Shown piece after piece: positions 32,308 to 42,052 of a DNA stretch of 64,000 bases. The notes below the pieces were generated by a model that worked only from the letters and a program-made list of their open reading frames with translations, had not been told where the DNA came from and ran no database searches. Position 1 is the first letter of the stretch. Each line of letters opens with the position of its first letter. Origin of the DNA: Brachycybe producta (taxonomy: Eukaryota > Arthropoda > Diplopoda > Playtdesmida > Andrognathidae); assembly GCA_036925085.1 (NCBI GenBank), contig JAUPFP010000073.1, positions 692,012 to 756,011 of the forward strand. The letters are read 5' to 3'. A program made the translations under genes and the position numbers.

Positions 32308-32766
32308 TAACTATAGAGAGTCTGCGATTTTCGAAAGCCGCGGTCTTTTCGGGTTTCATTTTTTTGAAAACCGAAAGTACCGGAGTTTTGTTGGTTTTGC
32401 ATTTTTTTTTTTCTCATTAACTTTTAATATTTTTGATAAAAACAATCAATCATAGTTATAATTTTTGTCGATAATCAACTTTTTTAGGAAAACAAGAGCA
32501 TTTACTGATTTATCAGATAGGTCTAATCGTGGAGGAAGTTTTGTACAAAAATTACTACTCAACAAGAATGTCTTTTCGACATATGTTGATGTTGGTTTTA
32601 TGGTAGAAAGTGTTGCATAAAGATGACCAAAGGTTCTTCGTTTTTTGGTTTAGTGGTTTAGTCATTGATTTTCATTTAATTTTTGACAAAACCGAAAACC
32701 GCGGTTTTCGAAAACGGTTTCGCCTGTTTCGGTTTTTCAGGTAAACCGAAATCCCAATCGCTAGGC
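32308..32766. mobile_element. Element Z, hAT-like, nested in Y
   Basis: TAGAGAGTCTGCGATTTTCG at the left, CCCAATCGCTA at the right, with CGAAAGCCGCGG facing CCGCGGTTTTCG. GGCCTAAC and GGCCTAAG flank it (8 bp, one mismatch). The neighbouring tandem unit of Y shows the uninterrupted version. Confidence 0.6.
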
Positions 32767-32820
32767 CTAAGTTTTGAGGAGCGCATTGCAACTCTGAAAA
32801 TGAAGACATTCTTTTCTTGC

Positions 32821-32923
32821 AAACTTCACTGAGAATGTATTGCATTCAATATTTCCGTTCCAGCATTTCAGTCTGAAATGCTGGAACGGAAATATTGAAT
32901 GCAATACATTCTCAGTGAAGTTT
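32821..32923. repeat. Perfect 51-bp palindrome with 1-nt spacer
   Basis: The left arm 32821-32871 and right arm 32873-32923 are exact inverses over all 51 bases, separated by one T. The left arm belongs to the Y tandem unit; the right arm is an inverted copy of it. A smaller hairpin (GAATACTGA..TCAGTATTC) follows at once. Confidence 0.95.
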
Positions 32924-33104
32924 GAATACTGAACTTTTTTCAGTATTCAAAACATATCTTAGGGCTCTATTTATTCGAATTATCCGAACGGATATAGATC
33001 TCTACATTATCAGAAAGAAAAAGAAAATCGGATATTCGCTATTCGCGGATAGTAAAATTGACTATCGGAGGCATTAACTATACATTTGCTCACTTATGAA
33101 TGGA

Positions 33105-33190
33105 ATTTCTAATATGTTAGAAACTAGAGTGGTAAAAGGATGGATTTAAGGTATTGTCATGAGTCCATGAGTCTCATGACAATATATTTT
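33105..33190. mobile_element. Family D-like fragment with hairpin
   Basis: TAGAAACTAGAGTGGTAAAAGG is D-like. ATTGTCATGAG..CTCATGACAAT (33156-33186) is an 11-bp stem. Confidence 0.4.
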
Positions 33191-33918
33191 TAGTAGGCTA
33201 AATTTGGTTTGAACACAGGAAGTGACGTATTTAACCATTTAACAATTGGATTTTAAAGGTCCCTCTGCCATAGGCCAACCCGGCTGCTTCCAGAGTATAT
33301 TTTTTTTTGTAATTGTAATGTGGTTAATCACATTGCTGTCAATGTAGTTTGACTTAGTTAACTCCATTGTTCAGAAAATTAACTATGGTTAATTTAACCA
33401 CATTTGTTTCCACTAGAAAATTAACTGTGGTTAATTTGCAGTTCTTGTAGTGGAAACAAGATAAACCAATTTAAGTAATTTTTCATAAATTTTTCCCGGA
33501 GGTTTTTATTGTCAGTTTTTTTTTTTTTTGGTCAGTAAAAAGTTGACACAAAACTCTTGATAAGACTGATTTTTTCCAGTTTTTCCCCCTCAAAAATAAA
33601 CCTGAAACTCAATTCCCATTTCTTTTATATAAAATTTAAAAATGGACTTCCCATAAGAGAATTCAAACTCCCTCAGACACACACACACACACAAAACCCC
33701 AACTTTTACAAGAAAATGATGCAATTTTGAGTATTCCCCATTACATAAACGTTACTTTAGGGGGCTTTTTTTGTACTATTTTTATCAAATCGATGGACGT
33801 TATTGACCATGTCCGCTTTTTTTTTTCTTTCTTTCTTTCTTTCTTTCTCCTCTCTTATTTTGAAATTGCCCAGGGAAACACTTTAAAAAAGGAGAAAAAG
33901 GAGGTGGGTTTGGACACA
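33191..33918. other. No gene; GGTTAATTTAACC-type inverted motifs
   Basis: AACTATGGTTAATTTAACC and AACTGTGGTTAATTTG around 33380-33440 suggest a small decayed foldback; TTTC repeats at 33825-33850. A 148-codon minus-strand frame (33800-34246) crosses X, E and the LTR and shows no family match. Confidence 0.45.
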
Positions 33919-34010
33919 AAGGTCCGAATTCAAGAAGGAACACTTGGCGCTTAAAAACTTCCAACACTTGAACCGTATTATCAAGATTGCTCAAAAATGG
34001 AAGAACCCTG
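33919..34010 (+). mobile_element. Family X3, split by E3
   Basis: AGGTCCGAATTCAAGAAGG and GAAGAACCCTGTTTAAAC. The X sequence resumes as GTTTAAACTCTTG after E3. Confidence 0.55.
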
Positions 34011-34017
34011 TTTAAAC

Positions 34018-34922
34018 TACAGGCAATTAGAAATCGGGACCTACAGAAGTTGGCTCCGCCCTTTTTATGACGACCGGCAACTTCTAATTGGTTTGTTGCG
34101 TGGTTCGACGTTGAAAAGTGTGACGTCGCTGGCCCTTTGGCGCCACCGTTTCGACCTCTTTGTTGTTGAATCGATGGTGCCGGTGCCGACTCTATTGTCG
34201 GCGGGCCAGCCTCTGCTCTAGGGGTTGATTTCACCGGCCGGGACATTTACTGGTCCGACCTGGTAAGGCCCACAAAAAGACCGTCTTTTCCTAGGGATGT
34301 TCCTGTATAGTGCGTGACGATACCAACGTAATTTCAGTCCTGTTTGCTTGAGTCACTGGAGGCTCCAGGCGGAGGGACTCGGGTAATATCTGAGTGCCTT
34401 CCACTGGATACTCCGTTATTTTCGGAGTGCTAAACCCAAACACAATTAGAGACACAACACTCACAAATGCTTGTAGATAAAAATCAAAGTATCAAAAACT
34501 CTTTACTCTGACTGTCCTCACACTCAAGCCTCAAGCTCACTTGTCCAGTCTCCTGGAAGGGCAACTGTCACCTCAGTGCTCAATGATTGACCAACTGGGC
34601 CAATCATCGCCCTGGGCTGGGGATATTACCTTAAAAAGAAAGGTACTTTTGGGACTCTATTTCCAATTCTCACAGTCGGACTGGGTTCCACGAATTCACT
34701 TAGAATTCGGTCCACCCAAGTCTGAACATCTGTGCACCAAGGGGTGCCATATATTAACAGAAAGGAATTTCTGCCGGGTGTTTCACCATTCTGTTACTAC
34801 AGGGTGTCACAAAAGGGCAGAGCATGTGATGTCAGGCTACATAACCAACCAAGTAGAAGTTGCCGGTCGTCATAAAAAGGGCGGAGCCAACTTCTGTTTG
34901 TCCCGATTTCTAATTGCCTGTA
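34018..34922. mobile_element. Family E3 interrupted by a solo LTR
   Basis: Left TACAGGCAATTAGAAATCGG, right CCGATTTCTAATTGCCTGTA. GTTTAAAC is perfectly duplicated at 34010-34017 and 34923-34930. The core breaks at 34118, where the LTR lies, and resumes at GGGCAGAGCATGTGATGTC. This copy fixes the exact ends of family E as TACAGGC...GCCTGTA. Confidence 0.9.
34119..34811. mobile_element. Solo LTR (693 bp)
   Basis: Begins TGTGACGTC and ends TGTCACA, so TG...CA with 6-bp inverted ends (TGTGAC/GTCACA). AAAG is duplicated at both sides (AAAAG if the terminal A is counted outside). Removing the unit and one AAAG restores the family E core seen in other copies. No internal retroelement genes remain, so it is the product of LTR-LTR recombination. 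Orientation and clade (Gypsy or BEL) are not resolved. It has more GC than its neighbourhood. Confidence 0.8.
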
Positions 34923-34977
34923 GTTTAAACTCTTGTACAGACTGAGGCGATAATCGTCAGACACAAACCGATTTGCA

Positions 34978-35600
34978 TCTGGATACATGTGGCCAGTGAT
35001 GTTGCGCTGTTCAAACCGAATTCAGTATCTGTTGTTCATTTACATGAAATAATAAATCACAATGAAAATGAATTTCACTATTTTCACAATAAAATCCTTC
35101 GTCGTTTGTTCGCTTCTAGGTATACTTGACTGAGCAATGTCTTCCATTTTAAGTGGGGAAACAGAGAAACAAGAAACACGTTTCGCTGTGAAGCCGCCAG
35201 ATAATTGGGCGATGTTGCTTAAATTGCTTTGTATCAGCAAAGACGTCTCTGGTCGCAACGAAACATCGCTCTCGACAATGTTTCCAGCGATAGTCGCCAA
35301 CACACGTATCCAGCGACTTCACAACATCTCCATCGGACACTCAGCGACATGTATCTGAATACATGTGGCCAGTGACGTTGCACGTCCAAACTGAATTCAA
35401 TATCTGTTGTTCAGTTCTGCAAATGGATCTGTTGACTTGCTGGTGGTGTCAGTGCTACATTTGTATTCGCTTCTAGACAAGCAACACTCTTTGATGTCAA
35501 GCCGCCAGATACTCGGGTGATTTTGCTTTGTATCCGCAAAGACGTCTACGGTCGTCGGGAAACATTGCTGGCGACAATATTTCTGGCAATTATTTCTCGG
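34978..35600 (+). repeat. Tandem duplication AA, period about 375 bp
   Basis: TACATGTGGCCAGTGA..GTTGC and GAATTCA.TATCTGTTGTTCA occur at 34984 and 35360. AAGCCGCCAGATA and GCAAAGACGTCT recur later in each unit. The second unit is shorter. The 73- to 87-codon frames on both strands are shadows of a GC-moderate repeat. Perhaps a decayed DNA transposon. Confidence 0.65.
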
Positions 35601-35613
35601 TCTGTGCTAGGCT

Positions 35614-35868
35614 TTAGGCCAGGCGCAAATTAGACAACAATGCAAGCTTGGCAACCAGCAACAATCTCCAGCAACTGTTGCTGGTGACACTACACTATAA
35701 CACCAGTGCTGCATTTGCAGGTGGTACCCAATTGGTAATTGGCAACAGTAGTAAGTGGCTGTTGCTTCTGCTCGGTATAGCAAGCAGAGATTGAACAAGC
35801 AACCATTGTGTGCCAGCAACCACTTTCTTGCTCGCTCATTTGGTTCCCTAATTTGCACTCGGCCTTAG
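35614..35868 (+). mobile_element. Family BB1, Harbinger-like MITE
   Basis: GGCCAGGCGCAAATTAG faces CTAATTTGCACTCGGCC, flanked by TTA on both sides (CTTTAGGCC, GGCCTTAGA), the TWA pattern of PIF/Harbinger. The interior is rich in GCAACCAGCAAC / GTTGCTGGT. Confidence 0.7.
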
Positions 35869-35969
35869 AATCCTGTACAGATTGTTCAAGTTGAGATTCG
35901 GTGTCTGTCATAGGGTTAAAGGCCCACCCACCATAAGGCTGTAGACCTGTTTCACCTAGGTCAAGGTCC

Positions 35970-36125
35970 ACACTTGAAATTAGAAGAAAAGCGCACCTCA
36001 AAATAGCAAGAAAAGTGCGAAAAAAGCGCACCTGAAAATAATAAGAAAAAAATAGCGCAAAAAATAAAGCGCACCTCAAAATAGAAAAATAACGCAAAGA
36101 AGAAAGCGCGCACCTGAAGTGCACC
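35970..36125 (+). repeat. Degenerate tandem repeat of AAAGCGCACCT units
   Basis: Five units of roughly 32 bp built on AAGCGCACCT(C/G)AAAATA with variable A-rich spacers. Confidence 0.75.
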
Positions 36126-36884
36126 CTCGGTGTCTAATGTCCTTTCTTGAATTTGGACCAAGTGATTCTTAAAATGGGTTTCTAACTCCATGAACCACAT
36201 CAACCCCTTCTCCTCAACCTCTCTCCCCATCTCCTCTCTCTGCCCTTCAGTATATAATTCGGACCTGTGCTTAGTCCAGCACGACAAAATCAAATTTATC
36301 ACTTTTCAAAACTAGTGTGTCTGAAATGCAAAAATTTATATAGAAAAACCTAAAAAAAAAAACGTGAGGTCATTGCTGGTCACTGGTATAAAAAGCGATA
36401 ATCTCCCTTATTTCCGTTATATTAGCAACACCATATACATATGTGGGGGAGGGAGGGGGGCCCTCTCTCTCTCCTCAATAAGTCACATAATGTTAGGTAG
36501 GAGTTCCCCCCCCATCTCCTCTCCTTCATCACTCCTCCCTTCAATCATTGAAAAGGAGGGACAATTCCTTCTTTTTTTTTGGGACTGAAAAATACAATAC
36601 ATTAGGACTGTGTTTCTATTGTTGTCTTGTTACTGCCACTTGTTTGAATTTCTCCAACAATTCCCCCATTTTTTGGGGGGGGGGGAGGGGGCATTAAGCC
36701 TCCCTCCCCATTTTTGGCCCGGGGGTGGCGGGAGGTTATTAAAATCAATCCTTATTATGTAAAGTTAAATTTATGCGAAATTTCAGAAATAATCAGTGCA
36801 GAAAAAAAAACTAACTAATAATCAATTCAAATAAGTTTGTCTTCTCTCAAAATTCTTCCTTACTTTTCTGATTAGATTATTAAA
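36126..36884. other. No gene; G-rich and C-rich tracts
   Basis: CCCCCCCC near 36507, GGGGGGGGGGGGAGGGGG near 36676, and CT/GA runs. Confidence 0.6.
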
Positions 36885-36945
36885 AACTAGAAACCGTTTT
36901 TTTTACAGGTGCACCACCTGTGAAAGAATTTCTAGTTTTTAAAAA
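36885..36945. repeat. Hairpin with CAGGTGCACCACCTG centre
   Basis: AAAAACTAGAAA pairs with TTTCTAGTTTTT, and ACAGGTG pairs with CACCTGT at the tip. The outer stem resembles family D's TAGAAACTAGAA. Confidence 0.6.
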
Positions 36946-36984
36946 TGCAACAGTGTTCGTAATCCGTCTGCTATAAACAACTTT

Positions 36985-37392
36985 GAGGGCGAGCGCAGAC
37001 GACAGACAGTCGCTGACAAAACAGATAGTAGTAGGCCTAAGGTTAGTGCGCACGACCGACAGTCTGTCAGATGTATCTGATGCCAACAAATCGCAAGCGC
37101 GGACACGACCGTCAGTTTGTCGGTGGTTGTGCCATCATATGCGCGAGCATCGTCCAGAAACTAATTAGTAGTTCGTGTGCGCTTACACGGACGTAGACAG
37201 GTGTTATATCCCACTGCCGACAATCGGGTCGGTGCTTGGAAAAATGGAAATGTCCCATCCATCTATTGTGTCGGTTCGTCTACTTAGTCGGTTGTGTGCG
37301 TTGCCCTGTAAGAAGCCATACTGTTCATTCTGACCGACTAAACTGTCTGGCATTGTCTGCCACCGACTGTCTCTCGTCTGCACTCGCCCTAA
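36985..37392. mobile_element. Element CC, long terminal inverted repeats
   Basis: AGGGCGAGCGCAGACGACAG at the left and CTCTCGTCTGCACTCGCCCT at the right; the match extends about 35 bp (GACAGTCGCTGAC against GCCACCGACTGTC). GC-rich interior with CGAC/GTCG motifs. Short frames here are not convincing. Confidence 0.75.
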
Positions 37393-37408
37393 ATGTCTAG
37401 ATTTCACA

Positions 37409-37477
37409 GAAAGACGCCAACCTTAGCACACAAGCGACTTTTAAAAAGTCACCTGTGTGCTAAGGTTGGCGTCTTTC
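37409..37477. repeat. Near-perfect 34-bp stem hairpin
   Basis: GAAAGACGCCAACCTTAGCA faces TGCTAAGGTTGGCGTCTTTC; the arms differ at two positions, with a loop of one base. GTCGCCTGTGTG follows a little downstream as a third, partial copy. Confidence 0.9.
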
Positions 37478-37531
37478 CATAGAAAACACATTGCGACGTC
37501 TGTCAAAAGTCGCCTGTGTGTTCCAACTGGA

Positions 37532-37809
37532 AGGCAGGGCGTGAATTAGGGAGCCAAATGAGCGAACAACCAGCAATCAAATCACGATCACGTGACAAGA
37601 AAGTGGTTGCTAGCACACACAATGGTTGCCTTGTTCCCTCTGCTCACTATACTGAGCAGACAGGCAACATCCACTTACTACTTTTGCCAACTACTAATTT
37701 GGTGCCTGCAAATGCAATGGTGGCACTATTGCCAATGTCACCAGAAACAGTTGCTGGTGACTGTTGCTGGTTGCAAGCTTGCATTGTTGCCTAATTTGGA
37801 CCTGGCCTA
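37532..37809 (-). mobile_element. Family BB2, inverted relative to BB1
   Basis: AGGCAGGGCGTGAATTAGGG at the left, TTGCCTAATTTGGACCTGGCC at the right. GCAACAATGCAAGCTTGCAACC-type interior in inverse order to BB1. Confidence 0.7.
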
Positions 37810-37848
37810 TAACAGTTTTAAATTTCTTGGCAAAAGTTGCTTCTAAAC

Positions 37849-38044
37849 ACAGTCAAGTGTGCACAGCAGTAACATTTTGCTATCCCCGCCCTTTTATGAG
37901 CGGCATCAATTTCTAATTCGTTTGTTACTGGGTCTGATGTCACATGCCCCGCCTTTCTTTATTTCTAATTGGTTGATATTTGGTCTGACGCTCATAAAAG
38001 GGCGGGGAGCCAAAAAAAATTTACTGCTGGGCATACTTGCCTGT
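37849..38044. mobile_element. Family G1, CAGGCA-type MITE
   Basis: CAGTCAAGTGTGCACAGCAG at the left and CTGCTGGGCATACTTGCCTG at the right. TTCTAAAC and CTCTAAAC flank it (7 of 8). The core is shared with F (CAATTTCTAATTCGTTTG, ACTGGGTCTGATGTCACATG). Confidence 0.85.
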
Positions 38045-38784
38045 CCTCTAAACACCTGAGAAACTTAACTTTCTCATTTCATTTCCAATTTTTTTTATTT
38101 AAAGTTATTATAAAAACTTGTCACTTCTACTCTCTAAAAAAAAGACTTCTGAACAAAGAAAACGCATTTAACAATAAAGAAGATATAAATAAATCCCTTT
38201 TTTATACAAAAAAAAAGACTTGTTCTTTTTTTATATAAATATAAATATAAAAAATTTTTCCCATCTTTATAAAAATGTCCCCAAAAAAAAACCTTCACAA
38301 TTGTCAAGGTGTGAACTGTGGTGATGTTGTCAAGAAATAGAAGCACTAAATTATAATTGATGTGCTCTTATAAGTGTGGTAGTGGTTGCGACTTATGAAA
38401 AAATTGGGTGGAAAAGGGCCACTTTTTTTCTTCTTCTGGTTTTATAGATGAGACCCATATAACAACTTCCTCTCCATCCCCTCAAAAATTACACCTTTTT
38501 AAGGGTGGAGGAGGAGAGTAGAAAGAGAGAGAGAGAGAGTTAAAAAAGAATCCCTCTGATCTGAGGGGATAATCTTTCAATGAGATATATGATTGATCGA
38601 AGAAGGATAACACTTCAGTTAATAAGCAATCAATCATAATTGTCACAATCTCACTGTTTGGGGCTTCTTCTCATTTGGGACCCTCACTTTAAAAAAAAAA
38701 CCTCTCTCACCCAACCCTCAATAAAAAAAAATCCCATCATATCATAAACCATAATGGTGTCTTCTACATTATAATGATCAGGAG
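38045..38784. other. No recognised feature
   Basis: AT-rich with GA runs near 38520; nothing coding. Confidence 0.5.
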
Positions 38785-39336
38785 GCTCGGATTTGTATGC
38801 AATATCACAGCGAATGGTTCTCAATCTGTGGCCCAAAGTGCCAATTGTGAAGAAACCATAATCATCATCATCATTTCTAATAAAAAAGGCGAGCTATAGA
38901 GGCTAGATATCTGGGCCTCATTATAGAAAAAAATCATAAAATTGACGCAATCGTACCTTATGATGTCACCGCTTGTCGACTTAATTGTTTTATGACTATC
39001 ACATTAATGCTGTACATCAGTCAGTGGCAGTCATATGACAGTATTTGTCACAATATTTTGTAATTTCCTTTTGTGCTTGTTTTAAGGTGCTAAATCATGA
39101 GCTAGATGTGACTATTTACTATCGTATGACAGTCTTATTTTAAATTTTGTAACGAGGTACCTGGTTACTATAAGTTTTCAACTACAGTTCTAGCCTCTAA
39201 CCAGTGTTTTTGATTGACAAAAAGAAACCATACTTGTTGGTTGATCTAAATGTTGGAATGGTTACTTCATAATTTACCATTGGGCCACAGATTGAGAAAC
39301 ATTTGCTTGTTGTTATTGCATAGAAATCCGAGCTCT
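38785..39336. mobile_element. Family C4 with O2 inside
   Basis: GGCTCGGATTTGTATGCAAT and TTGCATAGAAATCCGAGC as outer arms. The inner palindrome (TATAGAGGCTAGATA ... CTAGCCTCTAACCAGTG) is stretched by an insertion of about 250 bp. Confidence 0.75.
38913..39165. mobile_element. Family O copy 2, nested in C4
   Basis: TGGCAGTCATATGACAGTATTTG, CACAATATTTTGTAATTT and TCGTATGACAGTCTTA match blocks of the O copy at 4307-4522. The edges inside C are approximate. Confidence 0.45.
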
Positions 39337-39614
39337 AGAAATGACAACAAAACTTCCAGAGGGTCTTCTGATGTCTTTTTCCATTAAGATACTTCTAGAA
39401 AAAAATGGGAAGGTTTTGTCCCTCGTTATTCTGAAATCCCAACCCACCTTCCCTTGTGTTGACATGTTTCAGTGCAAACTGGACAAACTAAGGTGTATTA
39501 AATACACCCCCACCCCATAAGGGCAAATCCTCCATATTTATTAAAGATTATGCAAACAGCAGTTGACTGCAGCCTCAAACATACTGTCATACTGAACCAT
39601 TTCCATCAAAATGG

Positions 39615-40766
39615 TTAAGGTAGTTTGAGAACAGCTGATTTTCGAACTCTAGATTATTTCTGTCCGTTATAGAAGAGCAAAATTAAGAAAAATTTGAGAA
39701 AGTGTTTTAGAAACTAGAACAGTATATGAATTACTTAAGAGGCTACATCACAAAATTACTTCGAAAAATCTCCGCAAAGAGCACTAGCTTCGTTTTCTAT
39801 TTAGCCCATAGACCCAATGTTGAAGAAAAATGTTAATTTTTAAAATACACAGTCGTGTCGGCAATATGTTTATTTTTCATATTTAAAGTTGTCCAATTTT
39901 GATGGTTCAAAGTGCAATGTGCACCTTAAATATATGCTGATCGAGTCATAGAATGACAAAAAATTGGTAAGTGCGGCTCTATTTTTAAAAACTATTTCAA
40001 AATCGCAAATTTCTAACTCTTATGTTAAACTCCATTGAGCACGTGCTCGTAAGCAAAAAACATCCATTAAAATGCTCGTAATAATACTTAAAAAATATTT
40101 TTAAAAAACACAATTAAACCACAGTGCAGCCAACACATTAACTCACATGCTGATTTTTTTCTGGTTTTTTAAAATAATTTTTAGGTATTTTTACGAGCAT
40201 TTTAGTGAATGTTTTTTTGATTACGAGCACGTACTCAATGAAGTTTAACATAAGAGTTAGAAATTCGCGATTTTGAAATATTTTTTTAAAAATAGAACCG
40301 CACTTACCAATCTTTTGTCATTCTATCACTAGATCAGCATATATTTAAGGTGCACATTGCACTTTGAAAACTTAATATTGGACAACTTTAAATATGAAAA
40401 ATAAACATATTGCCGCCACGACTGTATATTTTAAAAATTAACGTTTTTCTTTAACATCGGGTCTATGGGCTCAGTAGAAAAACGATGCTAGTGCTCTTTG
40501 CGGAGATATTTCGAAGCAATTTTGTGATGTAGCCTCTTAAGAGTATTTTCATGTTGGTATCCTCCAAAATAAACATTTTACAGACAAAAATTTAATGGCT
40601 CATTTTTAAACTAACAAACTTATTTTGAAAGATATCCACAATGAAAATGCCACTTATGTGATTGGGCTACCCTTCTAGTTAGTAAAACACATTCAAATTT
40701 CTCTTCATTTTTCCTTTTATGAATAACCTGAGTTTGGGAGGTAGTTACACTTTAAAACCACCTTAA
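39615..40766. mobile_element. Family D, complete, with A8 in its central TTAA
   Basis: Bounded by TTAA on both sides: TTAAGGTAGTTTGAGAACAG at the left and CACTTTAAAACCACCTTAA at the right. Interior left arm GTTTTAGAAACTAGAAC..TATGAATTACTTAA, then A8, then TTAAGAGTATTTTCATGTTGG and the mirrored right arm. Other D copies read straight through this point (ATCACTTAAGGGTATTTTC), so A8 inserted into a TTAA and duplicated it. Without A8 the element is about 350 bp. Confidence 0.9.
39735..40540. mobile_element. Family A8, full length reference copy
   Basis: 806 bp, TTAA to TTAA. Left arm: TTAAGAGGCTACATCACAAA, TTTTCTATTTAGCCCATAGA, GTCCAATTTTGATGGTTC, AAAATCGCAAATTTCTAACTC, GAGCACGTGCTCG. Loop: CACAGTGCAGCCAACACATT. 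The right arm is the near inverse. Its host D gives the clearest proof of the target duplication. No open frame. Confidence 0.95.
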
Positions 40767-41093
40767 GATGGTTAAAAAAATTCAAAAAGTCTCCTGAAAA
40801 TGCCTCTCCCCTTGGAGGGTTCACTGTTTTCCAGAAGTCCTAAAAAAAACTTTAAAAAAACGTACCAAAATTCAAGAAGTGATTAATTGCCCTGGAAAAT
40901 GCCTCATAAGGGCTCTACTTAGTAACCTCAGAAGGTCCAAAAAAAAAGTACAGACCACCTGTACCTGGCTAAAATACAAGAAAACAAGCAACAGCTGAAA
41001 TCCTTCAGCTGCTTATTTACAGCATAAGCTGAATCAAATTTCAGCTTTTGGCTTTTTATTGCGGCTTAAATCGAGAAGCTGTTTTTCATCATA
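40767..41093. other. JJ-like AGCTGAA fragment, no gene
   Basis: CAGCTGAAATCCTTCAGCTG, ATAAGCTGAATC and TTTCAGCTTTTGG around 40990-41095 resemble the AGCTGAAG-rich interior of JJ. No ends are visible. Confidence 0.4.
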
Positions 41094-41850
41094 TCCTGAC
41101 ACTTTACCTAAAGTTGTTCACCTAAACAATTACACCTAAACCAAATACTCTAAACGGTTTTTCACCTAAATGACAATACACCTAAACCTTTTCACCTAAC
41201 AAACATTAACCTAACGCCTTGTTTCCATTGTGGTGAAAATTTTAACTTTTTGAAAATTTGAACTTTTTGAAAATTTTAACTTTTTGAAAATTCCAACTGG
41301 TGAAAAACTGAACAAACGTGGTTCCCCCACCTATGATAGTGAATGGGCGGGGGCCACGTGTGTTCCAGTTTTCACCTGTTAAAATTCTCAAAAAGTTAAA
41401 ATTCTCAAAAAGTTAAAATTTTCAAAAAGTTAAAATTTTCAAAAAGTTAAAATTTTCAAAAAGTTAAAATTCTCAAAAAGTTAAAATTCTCAAAAAGTTA
41501 AAATTCTCAAAAAGTTAAAATTTTCAAAAAGTTAAAATTTTCAATAAGTTAAAATTTTCAAAAAGTTAAAATTTTCAAAAAGTTAAAATTTTCAAAAAGT
41601 TAAAATTTTTACCCCATTGGAAACAAGGTCTAAAGGAAGTTCTTCTAATACATTTTCATCTAAAAATCATTTAACCTAATACTATTTTACCTAAATTTGT
41701 TCACCTAAGGTATATTTCACTCCGAACATTTTTTAGCCGAAACATTTTTTTTTTCCTAAACAATTTCACTTAAAATATATTTTGCCTAAAGTAATTTACA
41801 TCTAAATATTTTTTTATTTAAACGTTTTCAAATAACAAACTGCATTTTAA
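41094..41850 (+). repeat. Degenerate CACCTAAA array S, split by K3
   Basis: TTCACCTAAA, ACACCTAAACC and TTTACCTAAA units of roughly 14-20 bp on both sides of K3 (41094-41212 and 41635-41850). Similar in kind to the CCCTAAAACC array at 3310. Confidence 0.65.
41213..41634. mobile_element. Family K3 with an expanded 17-bp arm repeat
   Basis: Termini GCCTTGTTTCCATTGTGG and CATTGGAAACAAGGTC, with TAA on both sides. The right arm contains about 14 tandem copies of CTCAAAAAGTTAAAATT (17 bp, 41377-41612), the left arm about three of the inverse. Other K copies have one unit per arm. Confidence 0.85.
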
Positions 41851-41934
41851 TTTAAGCCACATTAAATTTGAATCACACTGACCACATTTATGTTTAATTC
41901 CATAAAAAATACTATTTAAAACACTATAGTTAAT

Positions 41935-42052
41935 GGATCTCGGTAGTTAACATATCTGAGTAGTTAACGTTTCTCAGTAGTTTAATATCTCAGTAGTTAA
42001 CAGATCTCAACAGTTACTAGATCTCAATAGTTAACAGGTCTTAAGTTAACAA
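41935..42052 (+). repeat. Tandem repeat ATCTCAGTAGTTAAC, about 7 units
   Basis: Units of about 17-19 bp (GATCTCGGTAGTTAACAT, ATCTGAGTAGTTAACGTT and so on), moderately diverged. Confidence 0.8.

Larger units (their letters stand above)
31937..33004. mobile_element. Family Y (hAT-like termini), hosting Z
   Basis: Left TAGAGATGCCACGGATATCCG, right CGGATATAGATCTCTA: imperfect inverted ends starting TAGAGAT, as in several hAT families. Inside, a segment of about 194 bp with AGAAACACCTCAA, GAATTGGCCTAAC and GAATGTATTGCATTCAA is repeated in tandem, the second copy split by Z. No transposase frame. Confidence 0.55.

Noticed and set aside
33800..34246. 148-codon minus-strand frame with a GC-rich start
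   Set aside because: It runs across X, E and LTR boundaries, so it cannot be one ancestral gene; no domain seen. A retroelement leader or gag start was considered but the segment fits within the LTR.
34541..34945. 134-codon frame
   Set aside because: Crosses the LTR/E boundary; not a single gene.
39735..40540. Calling family A piggyBac outright
   Set aside because: TTAA duplication fits, but the ends start GAGGCTAC and lack the CCC/CCY start usual for piggyBac; Kolobok/T2 also uses TTAA. No transposase is present to decide.
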